Assembly (NCBI GenBank): GCA_024275815.1
Contig: JAJRYI010000083.1
Span: 1 to 14,458 of the forward strand
DNA: 14,458 bases
Direction of reading: 5' to 3'
From: Actinomycetes bacterium
Lineage (GTDB): Bacteria > Actinomycetota > Acidimicrobiia > Spongiisociales > UBA5794
Part shown: piece after piece, positions 7,176 through 13,949 of the stretch
How positions within the stretch are numbered: position 1 is the first letter of the stretch
Layout: every line of letters starts with the position of its first letter
Position numbers and translations under genes: made by a program
Notes under the pieces: generated by a model
Databases searched by the model: none
What the model was told of the DNA's origin: nothing
What the model saw: only the letters and a program-made list of their open reading frames with translations

Positions 7176-8420
7176 TCAGGTGTCGAACAGCAGTGAGTTG
7201 AGGAGGAACATGACCGCGTCGATGTTCGCTTCGATGGCCTCCGCCGGGCCGATGATCGTGATGTTCGTCGCGATGATGTCGTCCTGGACCGACAGCAGAC
7301 GGACGTAGCGGCGCTCGCCGGAGTCCCCGATCGTGCCGAGTACCATGGCGATCGGCACCCCCTGGAGGTTGGTGCTCAAGACCGTGTCCTGGATGTCGGT
7401 GTTTGCGAGAGCTTCGTTCGAGATGAGCTCGACGTACTCCTCGAGGCTGGTCGCCCCGATGTTGAGCTCGATGAGGTCGTCGGTGACGACCATCACGATG
7501 ATGCCGTCCTCGCTTCCCCAGGCGCGGTCCACCTGGAGTCCAGCGTTGGCGATCTCCTCGGGGGTTGCCTCGTTCCACATCGTGGGGATCTGGATGGTGA
7601 AGGCGCCGTCGTTGAAGCGGGTCACGGCGGTCGCCATGTCCTGGGGTGGTGTCAGTGGGGGCGCCAGGTCGATGCCGTACTCGCCGAAGTCCCACGTGGT
7701 GGTCGTGGTGATGTCTCCGTCGCCGGGAGGTACGAGGCCGGTGAACTCGGAACGGGGTTCGGTCTGGTACGTGGCAACTGTCGAGACCGTCAAGGTTCGA
7801 GAGTCGACGGTGATCTCGATGAGGTCGATGGAGGGGTTCGGAGGGAAGGATCCTGAGATCATGTATCCACCGGGAGTCTCGATGGCGGTTGGGTCGGCCA
7901 GCACGAGTTCCCCGTTGAGGATGTCGGTGACGGGGTTCGGATCGGACTCGGTCTTGACTCTCCAGTCGCCGGTGCCCGGGTTCTGGGTGTACTTCGCTCC
8001 GTCGATCCTGCGCACCTCGAACTGGACGGTGCCTGCGAGATCGCCGGTTTCGATGGTGAGGGTCGTCATGATCCAGCTGTTGTCCTGAGAGGATTGGCCG
8101 CCGATCATCACGCCGGAGGCGTACTCGGTATCGGTGTCGGCAGCATCGGTGAACGAGGCAGTGCCAGTGCTCAGGAACGAGGTCTCGTCGGCCATGGCAG
8201 CGTTCACCATGTCGAGCAGCGCCTGGGCATCGTCGGTGATGGGCGGCTCGGTCGTCGTGGTCGTTTCCGGCGGCGCGGTGGTGGTCGTGGTGGGTGCTTC
8301 GGTGGTGGTCGTTACGGTCGTGAGCGTCGTGTCCGACGTGCCGGAGTCGGCACCGCTCGAACACGCCGTTGCAACGAGCGCGAGTGCCACACCGATGCAG
8401 ATGCGTTGGATCATCTTCAT
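7176..8420 (-). CDS. Threonine-rich lipoprotein of unknown function
   Basis: I do not recognise a specific family. The 414-residue protein has a lipoprotein signal peptide: MKMIQRI, a hydrophobic segment, and LVATAC with the lipidated cysteine at about C20. A low-complexity Thr/Pro/Glu spacer follows (about residues 29-62), likely spanning the cell-wall zone. A first domain (about 65-265) is rich in beta-type sequence, with a segment on residue exposure to substrate such as DGAKYTQNPGTGDWRVK, and recalls LppX/LprG-like or DUF-type mycobacterial lipoproteins. A C-terminal part (about 270-410) with FTIQIPTMWNEATPEEIANAG and a hydrophobic end resembles PsbP/DUF1795-like domains. These comparisons are tentative. 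The start at 8420 has AGGA about 9 nt upstream; an ATG two codons later is possible. It probably has its own promoter; the next downstream gene (the peroxiredoxin) starts 198 bp after its stop. Confidence 0.75.
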   Translation of the reverse strand: MKMIQRICIGVALALVATACSSGADSGTSDTTLTTVTTTTEAPTTTTTAPPETTTTTEPPITDDAQALLDMVNAAMADETSFLSTGTASFTDAADTDTEYASGVMIGGQSSQDNSWIMTTLTIETGDLAGTVQFEVRRIDGAKYTQNPGTGDWRVKTESDPNPVTDILNGELVLADPTAIETPGGYMISGSFPPNPSIDLIEITVDSRTLTVSTVATYQTEPRSEFTGLVPPGDGDITTTTTWDFGEYGIDLAPPLTPPQDMATAVTRFNDGAFTIQIPTMWNEATPEEIANAGLQVDRAWGSEDGIIVMVVTDDLIELNIGATSLEEYVELISNEALANTDIQDTVLSTNLQGVPIAMVLGTIGDSGERRYVRLLSVQDDIIATNITIIGPAEAIEANIDAVMFLLNSLLFDT

Positions 8421-8535
8421 GTTTCCCCGTCCTCATGTTGGGCAGCACATCACCCTAGCGAGCGCACCCACGCGGGTACGCGTTTGTGGTCCCTGCCCTC
8501 GCACGCTTTCGATACGGAACGTGGCGTCCTTGCGT

Positions 8536-8553
8536 CCTTCTGTCCCCCTTCAG
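8536..8553 (+). repeat. Half copy of the CTTCTGTCC element
   Basis: CCTTCTGTCCCCCTTCAG is nearly identical to the left half of the palindrome at 8632-8651, differing by two fewer C residues. The G-rich right arm is absent here. A third fragment, CTTCTGTCC on the minus strand, is at 8711-8720. Three related pieces within 185 bp suggest a small dispersed repeat family. Confidence 0.55.
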
Positions 8554-8633
8554 CCTCGATCCGCGATCTGAGTGTCGACGAACCTGTAGAGCGCTGTCGC
8601 CCCAAGGGTTGCGAGGTGTTGGGTGGTGCACCC

Positions 8634-8665
8634 TTCTGTCCCCCCCTTCAGGGGGGACGGCAGAA
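8634..8665. repeat. REP-like imperfect palindrome
   Basis: The outer stem TTCTG (8634-8638) pairs with CAGAA (8661-8665). The inner stem TCCCCCC (8639-8645) pairs with GGGGGGA (8651-8657). The loop is CTTCA, and a 3-nt bulge CGG lies on the right side. The structure resembles REP-type intergenic palindromes. It lies about 170 bp beyond the DUF2342 stop and lacks a T-run on either side, so terminator function is doubtful. Confidence 0.6.
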
Positions 8666-8685
8666 TCGGGGTCTGGGGTCAGGGT

Positions 8686-8704
8686 GACCTCGCGAATCGA
8701 GGTC
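8686..8704. repeat. 7-bp hairpin downstream of the DUF2342 gene
   Basis: GACCTCG (8686-8692) and CGAGGTC (8698-8704) form a perfect 7-bp stem around CGAAT. There is no T-run on either strand. It lies 129 bp beyond the DUF2342 stop and may take part in 3'-end formation of that transcript, but this is weakly supported. Confidence 0.4.
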
Positions 8705-8780
8705 GAAAGAAGGACAGAAGAACACGGTGATGCGGAGCCCTACGGCGACCGACCGGTGATGGCCGATGCTCAATGCTGTC

Positions 8781-8794
8781 GGTGAACGGTGAAC
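8781..8794 (+). repeat. Tandem GGTGAAC heptamer
   Basis: Two exact copies of GGTGAAC lie head to tail (8781-8787 and 8788-8794), just after the DUF2342 stop in that gene's direction of transcription. The reverse complement, GTTCACC twice, recurs at 12087-12100, also at a gene end. The 7-nt period differs from the 11-nt period of the PHO box, so this is treated as a repeat and not as a regulator site. Confidence 0.6.
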
Positions 8795-8832
8795 GTCTGG
8801 CCACCTTCTCGGCGGCCTCGAGCTCCGCTCGC

Positions 8833-9978
8833 CTACTCCTCGAGTGTGATGTCGTCGAGGAGGACCCGTGCGGCCCAGCCAATGGGATCGGTGAGTTCGG
8901 CGAGGGTGGGCATGTTCGTCGGTTCGTCCCACACCTTGGCGAGGGAGTCCTCACCCCAACGCTCGGCGACGTCGTCACAGAAGGCACGGGCATCGACGGC
9001 CCGGTGGCGTTCGAGTTCGAGTCCTGCGAACTGCTGGAGGAACTGTTCGGCCTGATTGGGTTCGGTGCGGCGCCGGTTGTAGGCGTCTTCGATACGTTCG
9101 ATCGCCGGCACGAGATCGGCAGCTGAGATCGCCACGACACGGTCGGCGTACCCCTCGATGAAGGCGGTGAAGGCCTGGAGATCTGCCAGGCGCTGCGGAT
9201 CGGGTGTTCCCTTGATCAGTGCGGTGCTGTCTGCACCCTCCTCGTTGAACATCTGCTGGAGAGCCGATGGGTTGCCCATAGCCCCGCTGAGCTTCCCGAG
9301 AAGGTCCGAGGCGTCGATGTCGACCGACGTATAGAACGCCTCGACGAGGTTGACGAACCGGCCACGTATCCACTCCACTGCCATGATCCGGTGGAACGCG
9401 ACCTCGTGGAAGGAGGCCCACAACCGAACCTGGCGGTGGTCGACTCCGTGGTCGATAGCGAAGTCGTCGAGGTTCGGAACGATGACGTACGGGCGGTCGT
9501 GGTCCATTGCAGGGACACCGGTGTCGAACTGGCCCAATGCCCGGTGTGCCATGAACCCGACCATCGTCCCCGCCTGGATCCCGAGGAGTGCGGGACCGAG
9601 CGGTGCGAGCATCGCTTCCATCCCCGTGGCGTCACCGATGCCGGGAATGCCGACGTCGCCGGTCAGGCTCGAGAACTTCTCTGCGAGAGGTTCCACGAGG
9701 ACGCGGAACGACTGCTGGTTCTCTGCAGCCCACGTTGCCCGGTCGGTGGGGTTGAGCTCGCCGGGTGGAGGTGAGGGAAGCGTCGTCGTGAGCGAGATCT
9801 TCACCTCGGCGACGTGGGCGAGTTCCCGGTACTCCTCGGCGACTGAGGGGTCGACCGGTTCTGGTTGCCCTGCGAGGCTCTTGGTGACTTCCCTGGCGAG
9901 CTTCCAGTTGACGGGACCAGACGTCTGGAGCATCTTGAAGAGTTGTTCGAAGATCCCCTCGTCGTCCATCCCGTACAC
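8833..9978 (-). CDS. DUF2342 (zincin-like) family protein
   Basis: The protein belongs to the actinobacterial DUF2342 family, annotated as zinc-dependent metalloprotease-like and sometimes linked by context to coenzyme F420 biosynthesis; its true role is unknown. It has 381 residues. Family features are the N-terminal GPVNWKLAREVTKSLAG, the glycine-rich LLGIQAGTMVGFMAHRALGQFD, the VPNLDDFAIDHGVD segment and the helix LWASFHEVAFHRIMAVEWIR. Typical metallopeptidases carry HExxH; here the sequence is HEVAFH (residues 191-196), with phenylalanine where the second metal-binding histidine is expected and a histidine one place later. A second helical part carries EGYADRVV. The start is GTG at 9978; an ATG at 9969 is possible, and neither has a strong ribosome-binding site. 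It begins 5 bp after the htrA stop, so the two genes are probably one transcript. Confidence 0.8.
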   Translation of the reverse strand: MYGMDDEGIFEQLFKMLQTSGPVNWKLAREVTKSLAGQPEPVDPSVAEEYRELAHVAEVKISLTTTLPSPPPGELNPTDRATWAAENQQSFRVLVEPLAEKFSSLTGDVGIPGIGDATGMEAMLAPLGPALLGIQAGTMVGFMAHRALGQFDTGVPAMDHDRPYVIVPNLDDFAIDHGVDHRQVRLWASFHEVAFHRIMAVEWIRGRFVNLVEAFYTSVDIDASDLLGKLSGAMGNPSALQQMFNEEGADSTALIKGTPDPQRLADLQAFTAFIEGYADRVVAISAADLVPAIERIEDAYNRRRTEPNQAEQFLQQFAGLELERHRAVDARAFCDDVAERWGEDSLAKVWDEPTNMPTLAELTDPIGWAARVLLDDITLEE

Positions 9979-9983
9979 CGGGA

Positions 9984-11597
9984 TCAGCCGCCGAACTCTG
10001 CGGGGCGTTGGCCCAGGATGACGTCGAACGTCATCGACTCTCCGTTGCGGAGAGCCTCGAACTCGACTTCGTCACCGACACGGTTCAGTCGAACAGCGAG
10101 GATGAGGTCGATCTGGTTCTTGATGGGCTTGTCCCCGATGCGGATGATGACGTCGCCCGGTTGCAGTCCGGCCGTACCGGCTGCAGAGTCATCGCCTTCG
10201 ATCGTCTGGATCGATGCTCCCGAAGGGACGATCGCTCCGTCGGGGGCCTCCTCGAGGTACGTCCCGATGGTGACTCCGAGGAACGGATGCTGTACATCAC
10301 CGGTCTCGATGATCTCAGCCGTGATCCGTTGGACCAGTTCGACGGGGATCGCATAGCCGATGCCCTCCGGGCCTGCCTGGGAGACGCCGATCGCCGATGT
10401 TATGCCGATCAAGCGGCCTTCGGCGTCCACGAGGGCACCGCCGGATGATCCCGAGTTGATGGCAGCGTCGGTCTGGAGCATTCCGAACAGGCTCGAGTTG
10501 TCGCCGAAGTTCACCGTGCGTTCGAACGCCGACAGGATGCCTGCAGATACGGAAGCTCCGCCGTCCTGGCCGAGCGGGTTCCCGACCGCAACGGCGGGGT
10601 CACCGATGGAGAGGTCGTCGGAGGAGCCGAACTCGATCGGCACGAGGTTGTCTGCCGAGATCTGCAGGACGGCGAGGTCGGTGAGTGCATCCGTCCCGAT
10701 GAGGTTGGCGGTGTACGTCCTTCCGTCTTCGAACGTGACCTCGAAGTTCGTCGAATCTGCCACGACGTGGTTGTTCGTGATGATGTAGCCATCCGTGCTC
10801 ATCACCACACCAGATCCAGAACCGGTCGGCAGCAAGGTGCCTTCAGCATCTGTGCCTTCCTGGAACACGTTGACGGTGACGACGGACGGAACGACCTTGA
10901 GGGCCACTGCGGTCGGGTTCACCGAACTGCCGACCCTGTTGATGATCTGGTTCGTGACCGGAGCCGACGTCGTCGTGACCCCTGTCACGGTCGCGACCGT
11001 GGTCGGCGTTGTGCTCTGTGTCTCGGTGAAGGTGCCCAACCCTGCGAGAACGCCGAGCGTGATGACTGCCCCTATCGCCCCGGCAACGAGGGCGCCGAGG
11101 AAGAAGAGGCCGCCACGACCCTTTCTCGCAGTGTCTGTCGAAGGTGCCGTCTCGATACGTGCCGAAACCGGTTCGGGCCTTGGGGGAGCGTCGGTCACTC
11201 CGTAGTAGTTGTCGTAGTCGAACTTGACGACGGTCGGTGGAGGATCGAACGTCGTGACGGGAGGGGGTGTCTCAGAGACGGCGACGGCTTCGATCTCGCC
11301 GGTGGACACGGCGTCGTCGACTTCGTCTGTGACCCACGGCATGTCGGGTGTGCCCGCCGTGTCCGATGGGCCGTCACCCCGCGATTCTTCGGTCGGGTCT
11401 GGATCTCCGAGTTCGGCGCCGGCCACTGTGGTGGTCGTCGACGCGGCGCTGCCGTCTGTCGTTTGGTGCCTGTCGTCTGGTGTCTGTTCTGAATCATCCA
11501 TACCGATTGGAACGTTCGTGTCGGGGGCTTCGTTCCGTCCAGAGATGAGAGAACTCTGAGAATCGTCGGAAACACCTTCGGGGGTATCGTTGGCCAT
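9984..11597 (-). CDS. HtrA/DegP-type membrane-anchored serine protease
   Basis: This is an S1C-family protease that would degrade or remodel misfolded proteins outside the cytoplasmic membrane. It has 537 residues. A long acidic, low-complexity cytoplasmic region (about 1-160) precedes one membrane helix (about 163-188, LFFLGALVAGAIGAVITLGV). A Thr-rich linker follows, then the trypsin-like domain. The catalytic triad is visible: H277 in YIITNNHVVA, D307 in DALTDLAVLQ and S385 in INSGSSGGALVD. The usual GNSGG is GSSGG here. One PDZ domain ends the protein (about 440-530; GLQPGDVIIRIGDKPI). The layout matches mycobacterial and other actinobacterial HtrA/PepD proteins. The ATG at 11597 has no ribosome-binding site, and TACAAT lies 7 nt upstream, so the mRNA may be leaderless. 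It diverges from moaE. Confidence 0.93.
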   Translation of the reverse strand: MANDTPEGVSDDSQSSLISGRNEAPDTNVPIGMDDSEQTPDDRHQTTDGSAASTTTTVAGAELGDPDPTEESRGDGPSDTAGTPDMPWVTDEVDDAVSTGEIEAVAVSETPPPVTTFDPPPTVVKFDYDNYYGVTDAPPRPEPVSARIETAPSTDTARKGRGGLFFLGALVAGAIGAVITLGVLAGLGTFTETQSTTPTTVATVTGVTTTSAPVTNQIINRVGSSVNPTAVALKVVPSVVTVNVFQEGTDAEGTLLPTGSGSGVVMSTDGYIITNNHVVADSTNFEVTFEDGRTYTANLIGTDALTDLAVLQISADNLVPIEFGSSDDLSIGDPAVAVGNPLGQDGGASVSAGILSAFERTVNFGDNSSLFGMLQTDAAINSGSSGGALVDAEGRLIGITSAIGVSQAGPEGIGYAIPVELVQRITAEIIETGDVQHPFLGVTIGTYLEEAPDGAIVPSGASIQTIEGDDSAAGTAGLQPGDVIIRIGDKPIKNQIDLILAVRLNRVGDEVEFEALRNGESMTFDVILGQRPAEFGG

Positions 11598-11604
11598 GGA
11601 TGTG

Positions 11605-11610
11605 ATTGTA
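11605..11610 (-). promoter_or_regulatory. Candidate -10 element of leaderless htrA
   Basis: TACAAT on the minus strand matches five of six bases of TATAAT and ends 7 nt before the htrA ATG. Transcription would then begin at or next to the start codon, which fits the absence of a ribosome-binding site. No convincing -35 element is seen at 17-18 nt. The hexamer overlaps the first base of the moaE start codon. Confidence 0.45.
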
Positions 11611-12059
11611 TGAGTGCTGAACGCCTAGAGCAGAACGCTTTCGTCCGCGTGTCGGTTTCCGACGCCGTGATCGACGCGTCGGAGTTGCTGGATTTCGTCG
11701 CGGACCCCGCCGCCGGGTGCACCGTTCTCTTCACCGGCACCGTACGCAACAACTCTCCGGGCCGCGACGGTGTGTCCAAACTCGAGTACGAGGCGTACGG
11801 TGGCGTCGCAGAGGGCAAGATCCACGAGATCGTCTCTGAGGCCTTTGAACGCTGGCCTCTGCTGCGGGTCGCTGCGGTACATCGAACAGGGACGCTCGGT
11901 ATCGGCGAGTCCGCTGTGATGGTCGCCGTGTCGTCGGGGCATCGTACCGATGCGTTCCCTGCAGCACGCTACGTGATCGACGAACTCAAGTCACGCGTCC
12001 CCATCTGGAAGAAGGAGCACTGGCCCGGTGGCGCCGAGTGGGTGGAAGAAGGCGGCTGA
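11610..12059 (+). CDS. moaE: MoaE, molybdopterin synthase catalytic subunit
   Basis: MoaE is the large subunit of molybdopterin synthase. With thiocarboxylated MoaD it inserts the dithiolene sulfurs into cyclic pyranopterin monophosphate in molybdenum-cofactor synthesis. It has 149 residues, the usual length. Recognisable motifs are CTVLFTGTVRNNSPGRDG, LEYEAYGGVAEGKI, VAAVHRTGTLGIGESAVMVA and HRTDAFPAARYVIDELKSRV followed by PIWKKEHW. K127 and K134, seven residues apart, correspond to the catalytic lysines K119 and K126 of the E. coli enzyme. The ATG at 11610 lacks a ribosome-binding site and lies 12 bp from the divergent htrA start. GTG at 11649 would trim the N-terminus but also lacks one. 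No moaD or other cofactor gene lies nearby, so its partners must be elsewhere. Confidence 0.95.
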   Translation: MSAERLEQNAFVRVSVSDAVIDASELLDFVADPAAGCTVLFTGTVRNNSPGRDGVSKLEYEAYGGVAEGKIHEIVSEAFERWPLLRVAAVHRTGTLGIGESAVMVAVSSGHRTDAFPAARYVIDELKSRVPIWKKEHWPGGAEWVEEGG

Positions 12060-12066
12060 CGCCGCC
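12051..12066 (+). terminator. Hairpin at the moaE stop codon
   Basis: GGCGGC (12051-12056) and GCCGCC (12061-12066) form a perfect 6-bp stem with the loop TGAC, which carries the moaE stop codon. There is no T-run afterwards. It may contribute to 3'-end formation between the converging moaE and HEAT genes, but in GC-rich DNA it could be coincidental. Confidence 0.35.
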
Positions 12067-12072
12067 GCTGTC

Positions 12073-12148
12073 GGCTGTTGGCTGGCGTTCACCGTTCACC
12101 GAGAGGAATCTCCGGCTGTTGGCTGTTGGCTGTGAGCTGTCAGCTGCT
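12073..12148. repeat. Cluster of heptamer repeats
   Basis: Units of seven bases run head to tail: GGCTGTT, GGCTGGC, GTTCACC, GTTCACC (12073-12100). A 13-nt spacer, GAGAGGAATCTCC, follows. Then come GGCTGTT, GGCTGTT, GGCTGTG, AGCTGTC and AGCTGCT (12114-12148). The GTTCACC pair matches 8781-8794 in inverse orientation. The cluster lies between moaE and the HEAT gene and overlaps the latter's last codons. Similar heptad arrays occur between genes in diverse environmental bacteria; their origin is not established. Confidence 0.7.
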
Positions 12149-12719
12149 TCCCTACCACCATCTCGGCGGCTTCACGGACGCCGGGGTTGCGGTCGAGGGC
12201 TGCACGCCGGATGGCAGGTTCGATCCGTTCGTCGTCGAACACGGTGATCGCTGCGATCGTGCGGCGTCGCACCTGGGGCGGGCCGTTGCGGATGATCTTG
12301 AGAAGCGTGTCGATCGCCCGGGGATCCCCGATCGCTCCGAGGGCGGCGACGGAGGCTTCTCGAACGTGGCGATCATCGTCGTTGCCGGCTGCATCCATGA
12401 GCCAGCCGACGGATTCAGTGGAACCGATCTCGCCGTAGGCGGTTGCGACCGCTTCTCGCATCGTCGGTTCCGTGTCGTGTTCGAGAGAGGCAAGTGTCGT
12501 GAGCGAGTCCGGCCCACAGACGCCGAGTTTCTCCGTCGCTGCGGCGCGCACGGACACGTCGCCGTCGACGGTGAGGTGGGCCACCGCTTCGATGTGGGCT
12601 CGTGCTTGTCCCTGTGACAGAGCGGTCACGGCGAGACGGCGGAGCACAGGGTCACCGTCGTCGAGGAACGAGACGGGATCAGTGGTGAGTTCGACGAGTT
12701 GTTCGCGAGTTGGTGCCAC
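12096..12719 (-). CDS. HEAT-repeat protein
   Basis: This is an all-helical solenoid protein, likely a protein-binding scaffold; the partner is unknown. From the GTG at 12719 it has 207 residues. About five repeats of roughly 31 residues are visible, with the conserved pattern VRxAAxxALGxxGD seen in VSVRAAATEKLGVCG, PTMREAVATAYGEIGS, HVREASVAALGAIGDPRAID, VRRRTIAAITVFDDER and VREAAEMVVG. Such repeats occur in PBS-lyase-type HEAT proteins. The last 16 or so residues (QLTAHSQQPTAGDSSR) are encoded by a heptamer repeat cluster and look unrelated to the repeats. An ATG at 12794 would give 25 more residues, but they would overlap the thiolase end by 52 bp. The 12719 start lies 23 bp past the thiolase stop. 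Neither start has a good ribosome-binding site, so the start is uncertain. Confidence 0.72.
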   Translation of the reverse strand: MAPTREQLVELTTDPVSFLDDGDPVLRRLAVTALSQGQARAHIEAVAHLTVDGDVSVRAAATEKLGVCGPDSLTTLASLEHDTEPTMREAVATAYGEIGSTESVGWLMDAAGNDDDRHVREASVAALGAIGDPRAIDTLLKIIRNGPPQVRRRTIAAITVFDDERIEPAIRRAALDRNPGVREAAEMVVGKQLTAHSQQPTAGDSSR

Positions 12720-12742
12720 GGTGCGCAGCGTACTTTCCAGCG

Positions 12743-13942
12743 TCAGGTCGTTCGTTCGAGGAGCATCGCGATGCCCTGGCCGACACCGATGCACATCGTT
12801 GCGAGGCCGTAGCGCCCATCCCGGTTCGCCATCTCCCTCGCCAGCGTCCCCACCAAGCGAGCGCCGGACATCCCGAGGGGGTGGCCGATGGCGATCGCGC
12901 CGCCGTTCGGGTTCACGTGCTCGGCGTCGTCGGGCAGCCCGAGTTCACGCAGACACGCAAGGGACTGCGCAGAGAACGCCTCGTTGAGTTCGATGACGTC
13001 GATGTCGCCGAGTGAGACGTTCGTCCTGTCGAGCAGCTTCCTCGTCGCCGGTACCGGGCCGATACCCATGATGCGAGGTGGCACGCCGGCAGTTGCCATC
13101 CCGACGATCCGCGCCATCGGTGTGACACCGAGCTCTTCTAGGATCCTGCCAGAGACGATGACGGCCGCAGCGGCACCGTCGTTGATCCCGGAGGCGTTGC
13201 CCGCGGTCACCGTTCCACCTTCGAAGATGGGGCGAAGTCTGGCGAGCTTGTCGATCGTCGTGTCGGGCCTCGGGTGTTCATCGGTCTCGACGATGATCGG
13301 ATCCCCGCGTCGCTGCGGAATCTCGACGGGGATCAGCTCACCCGTGTAAAACCCGCGCTCGGTCGCTGCTGCGGTTCGTTGCTGACTGCCCAGAGCGAAG
13401 GCATCCTGATCCTCACGCGAGATGGAGAACTCTGCCGCGACGTTTTCGGCGGTCCCCGGCATCTCGTCGGTGCCGAAGCGCTCACGCATCTTCGGGTTGA
13501 CGAAACGCCACCCGATCGTCGAGTCGTGTACCGCAACGGCACGGTCGTAGGGGCTTTGGGCCTTGGCCATCACCTTGGGTGCGCGGCTCATCGATTCGAC
13601 GCCGCCTGCGATCACGATGTCGGCAGCACCGACCTTGATCGCACGTGAGGCGAGGCCGATGGCCTCCATGCCGGATCCGCAGAGGCGGTTGACCGTCGAA
13701 CCGGGAACCTCGACCGGGAGCCCTGCAAGGAGTGCCGACATACGCGCGACGTTGCGGTTGTCCTCCCCTGCCTGGTTGGCGTCCCCGTAGTAGAGGTCGT
13801 CGATGCGTTCAGGATCGATACCCGACGATGCGACGACGGTCGCGATCGTCAAAGCGGCGAGATCGTCCGGGCGGACGGATGCAAGGGATCCTGCGAATCG
13901 GCCGATCGGTGTTCGTATGTAGTCGAGGAGATAGGCGTTCAT
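12743..13942 (-). CDS. Thiolase of the PcaF/PaaJ (acetyl-CoA acyltransferase) type
   Basis: This thiolase cleaves a 3-oxoacyl-CoA with coenzyme A to acetyl-CoA and a shortened acyl-CoA, or condenses acetyl-CoA units. It has 399 residues, the normal length. The nucleophilic cysteine is C88 in TVNRLCGSGMEA. The C-terminal catalytic residues are H354 in AIGHPLGMSGARL and C384 in MCIGVGQGIAMLLER, and the NEAF loop is in IELNEAFSAQ. RTPIGRFAGSLASVRPDDL, ANQAGEDNRNVARM and MCIGVGQGIA are especially close to 3-oxoadipyl-CoA thiolases (PcaF/PaaJ). No aromatic-degradation genes are adjacent, so beta-oxidation or another acyl substrate is possible. The frame stays open 27 codons upstream, but homology begins at MNAYLLDYIRTP. 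The ATG at 13942 lacks a ribosome-binding site; a possible leaderless -10 lies 7 nt upstream. Confidence 0.92.
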   Translation of the reverse strand: MNAYLLDYIRTPIGRFAGSLASVRPDDLAALTIATVVASSGIDPERIDDLYYGDANQAGEDNRNVARMSALLAGLPVEVPGSTVNRLCGSGMEAIGLASRAIKVGAADIVIAGGVESMSRAPKVMAKAQSPYDRAVAVHDSTIGWRFVNPKMRERFGTDEMPGTAENVAAEFSISREDQDAFALGSQQRTAAATERGFYTGELIPVEIPQRRGDPIIVETDEHPRPDTTIDKLARLRPIFEGGTVTAGNASGINDGAAAAVIVSGRILEELGVTPMARIVGMATAGVPPRIMGIGPVPATRKLLDRTNVSLGDIDVIELNEAFSAQSLACLRELGLPDDAEHVNPNGGAIAIGHPLGMSGARLVGTLAREMANRDGRYGLATMCIGVGQGIAMLLERTT

Positions 13943-13949
13943 GGGCCAT

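Larger units (their letters stand above)
8421..8832. other. 412-bp non-coding region with repeats and hairpins
   Basis: No convincing gene lies between the lipoprotein start and the end of the DUF2342 gene. Open frames here have no ribosome-binding site or recognisable product. The stretch holds the lipoprotein promoter region (a weak TAGGGT -10-like hexamer on the minus strand at 8452-8457). It also holds a C-rich direct repeat, an imperfect palindrome, a simple 7-bp hairpin and a tandem GGTGAAC heptamer, each listed separately. A small RNA cannot be excluded. Confidence 0.6.

Noticed and set aside
6841..8448. Minus-strand open frame of 535 codons over the lipoprotein and peroxiredoxin genes
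   Set aside because: Its translation is His/Arg/Asp-rich noise in a shifted frame. The two overlapped frames carry a lipobox and a peroxiredoxin active site.
8781..8794. Tandem GGTGAAC as a second PHO box
   Set aside because: The core sequence fits GTTCACC, but the period is 7 nt and not 11 nt, and it lies at the 3' end of a gene, so it is listed as a repeat.
12073..12148. CRISPR array
   Set aside because: Units are seven bases with no unique spacers of regular length and no cas genes nearby.
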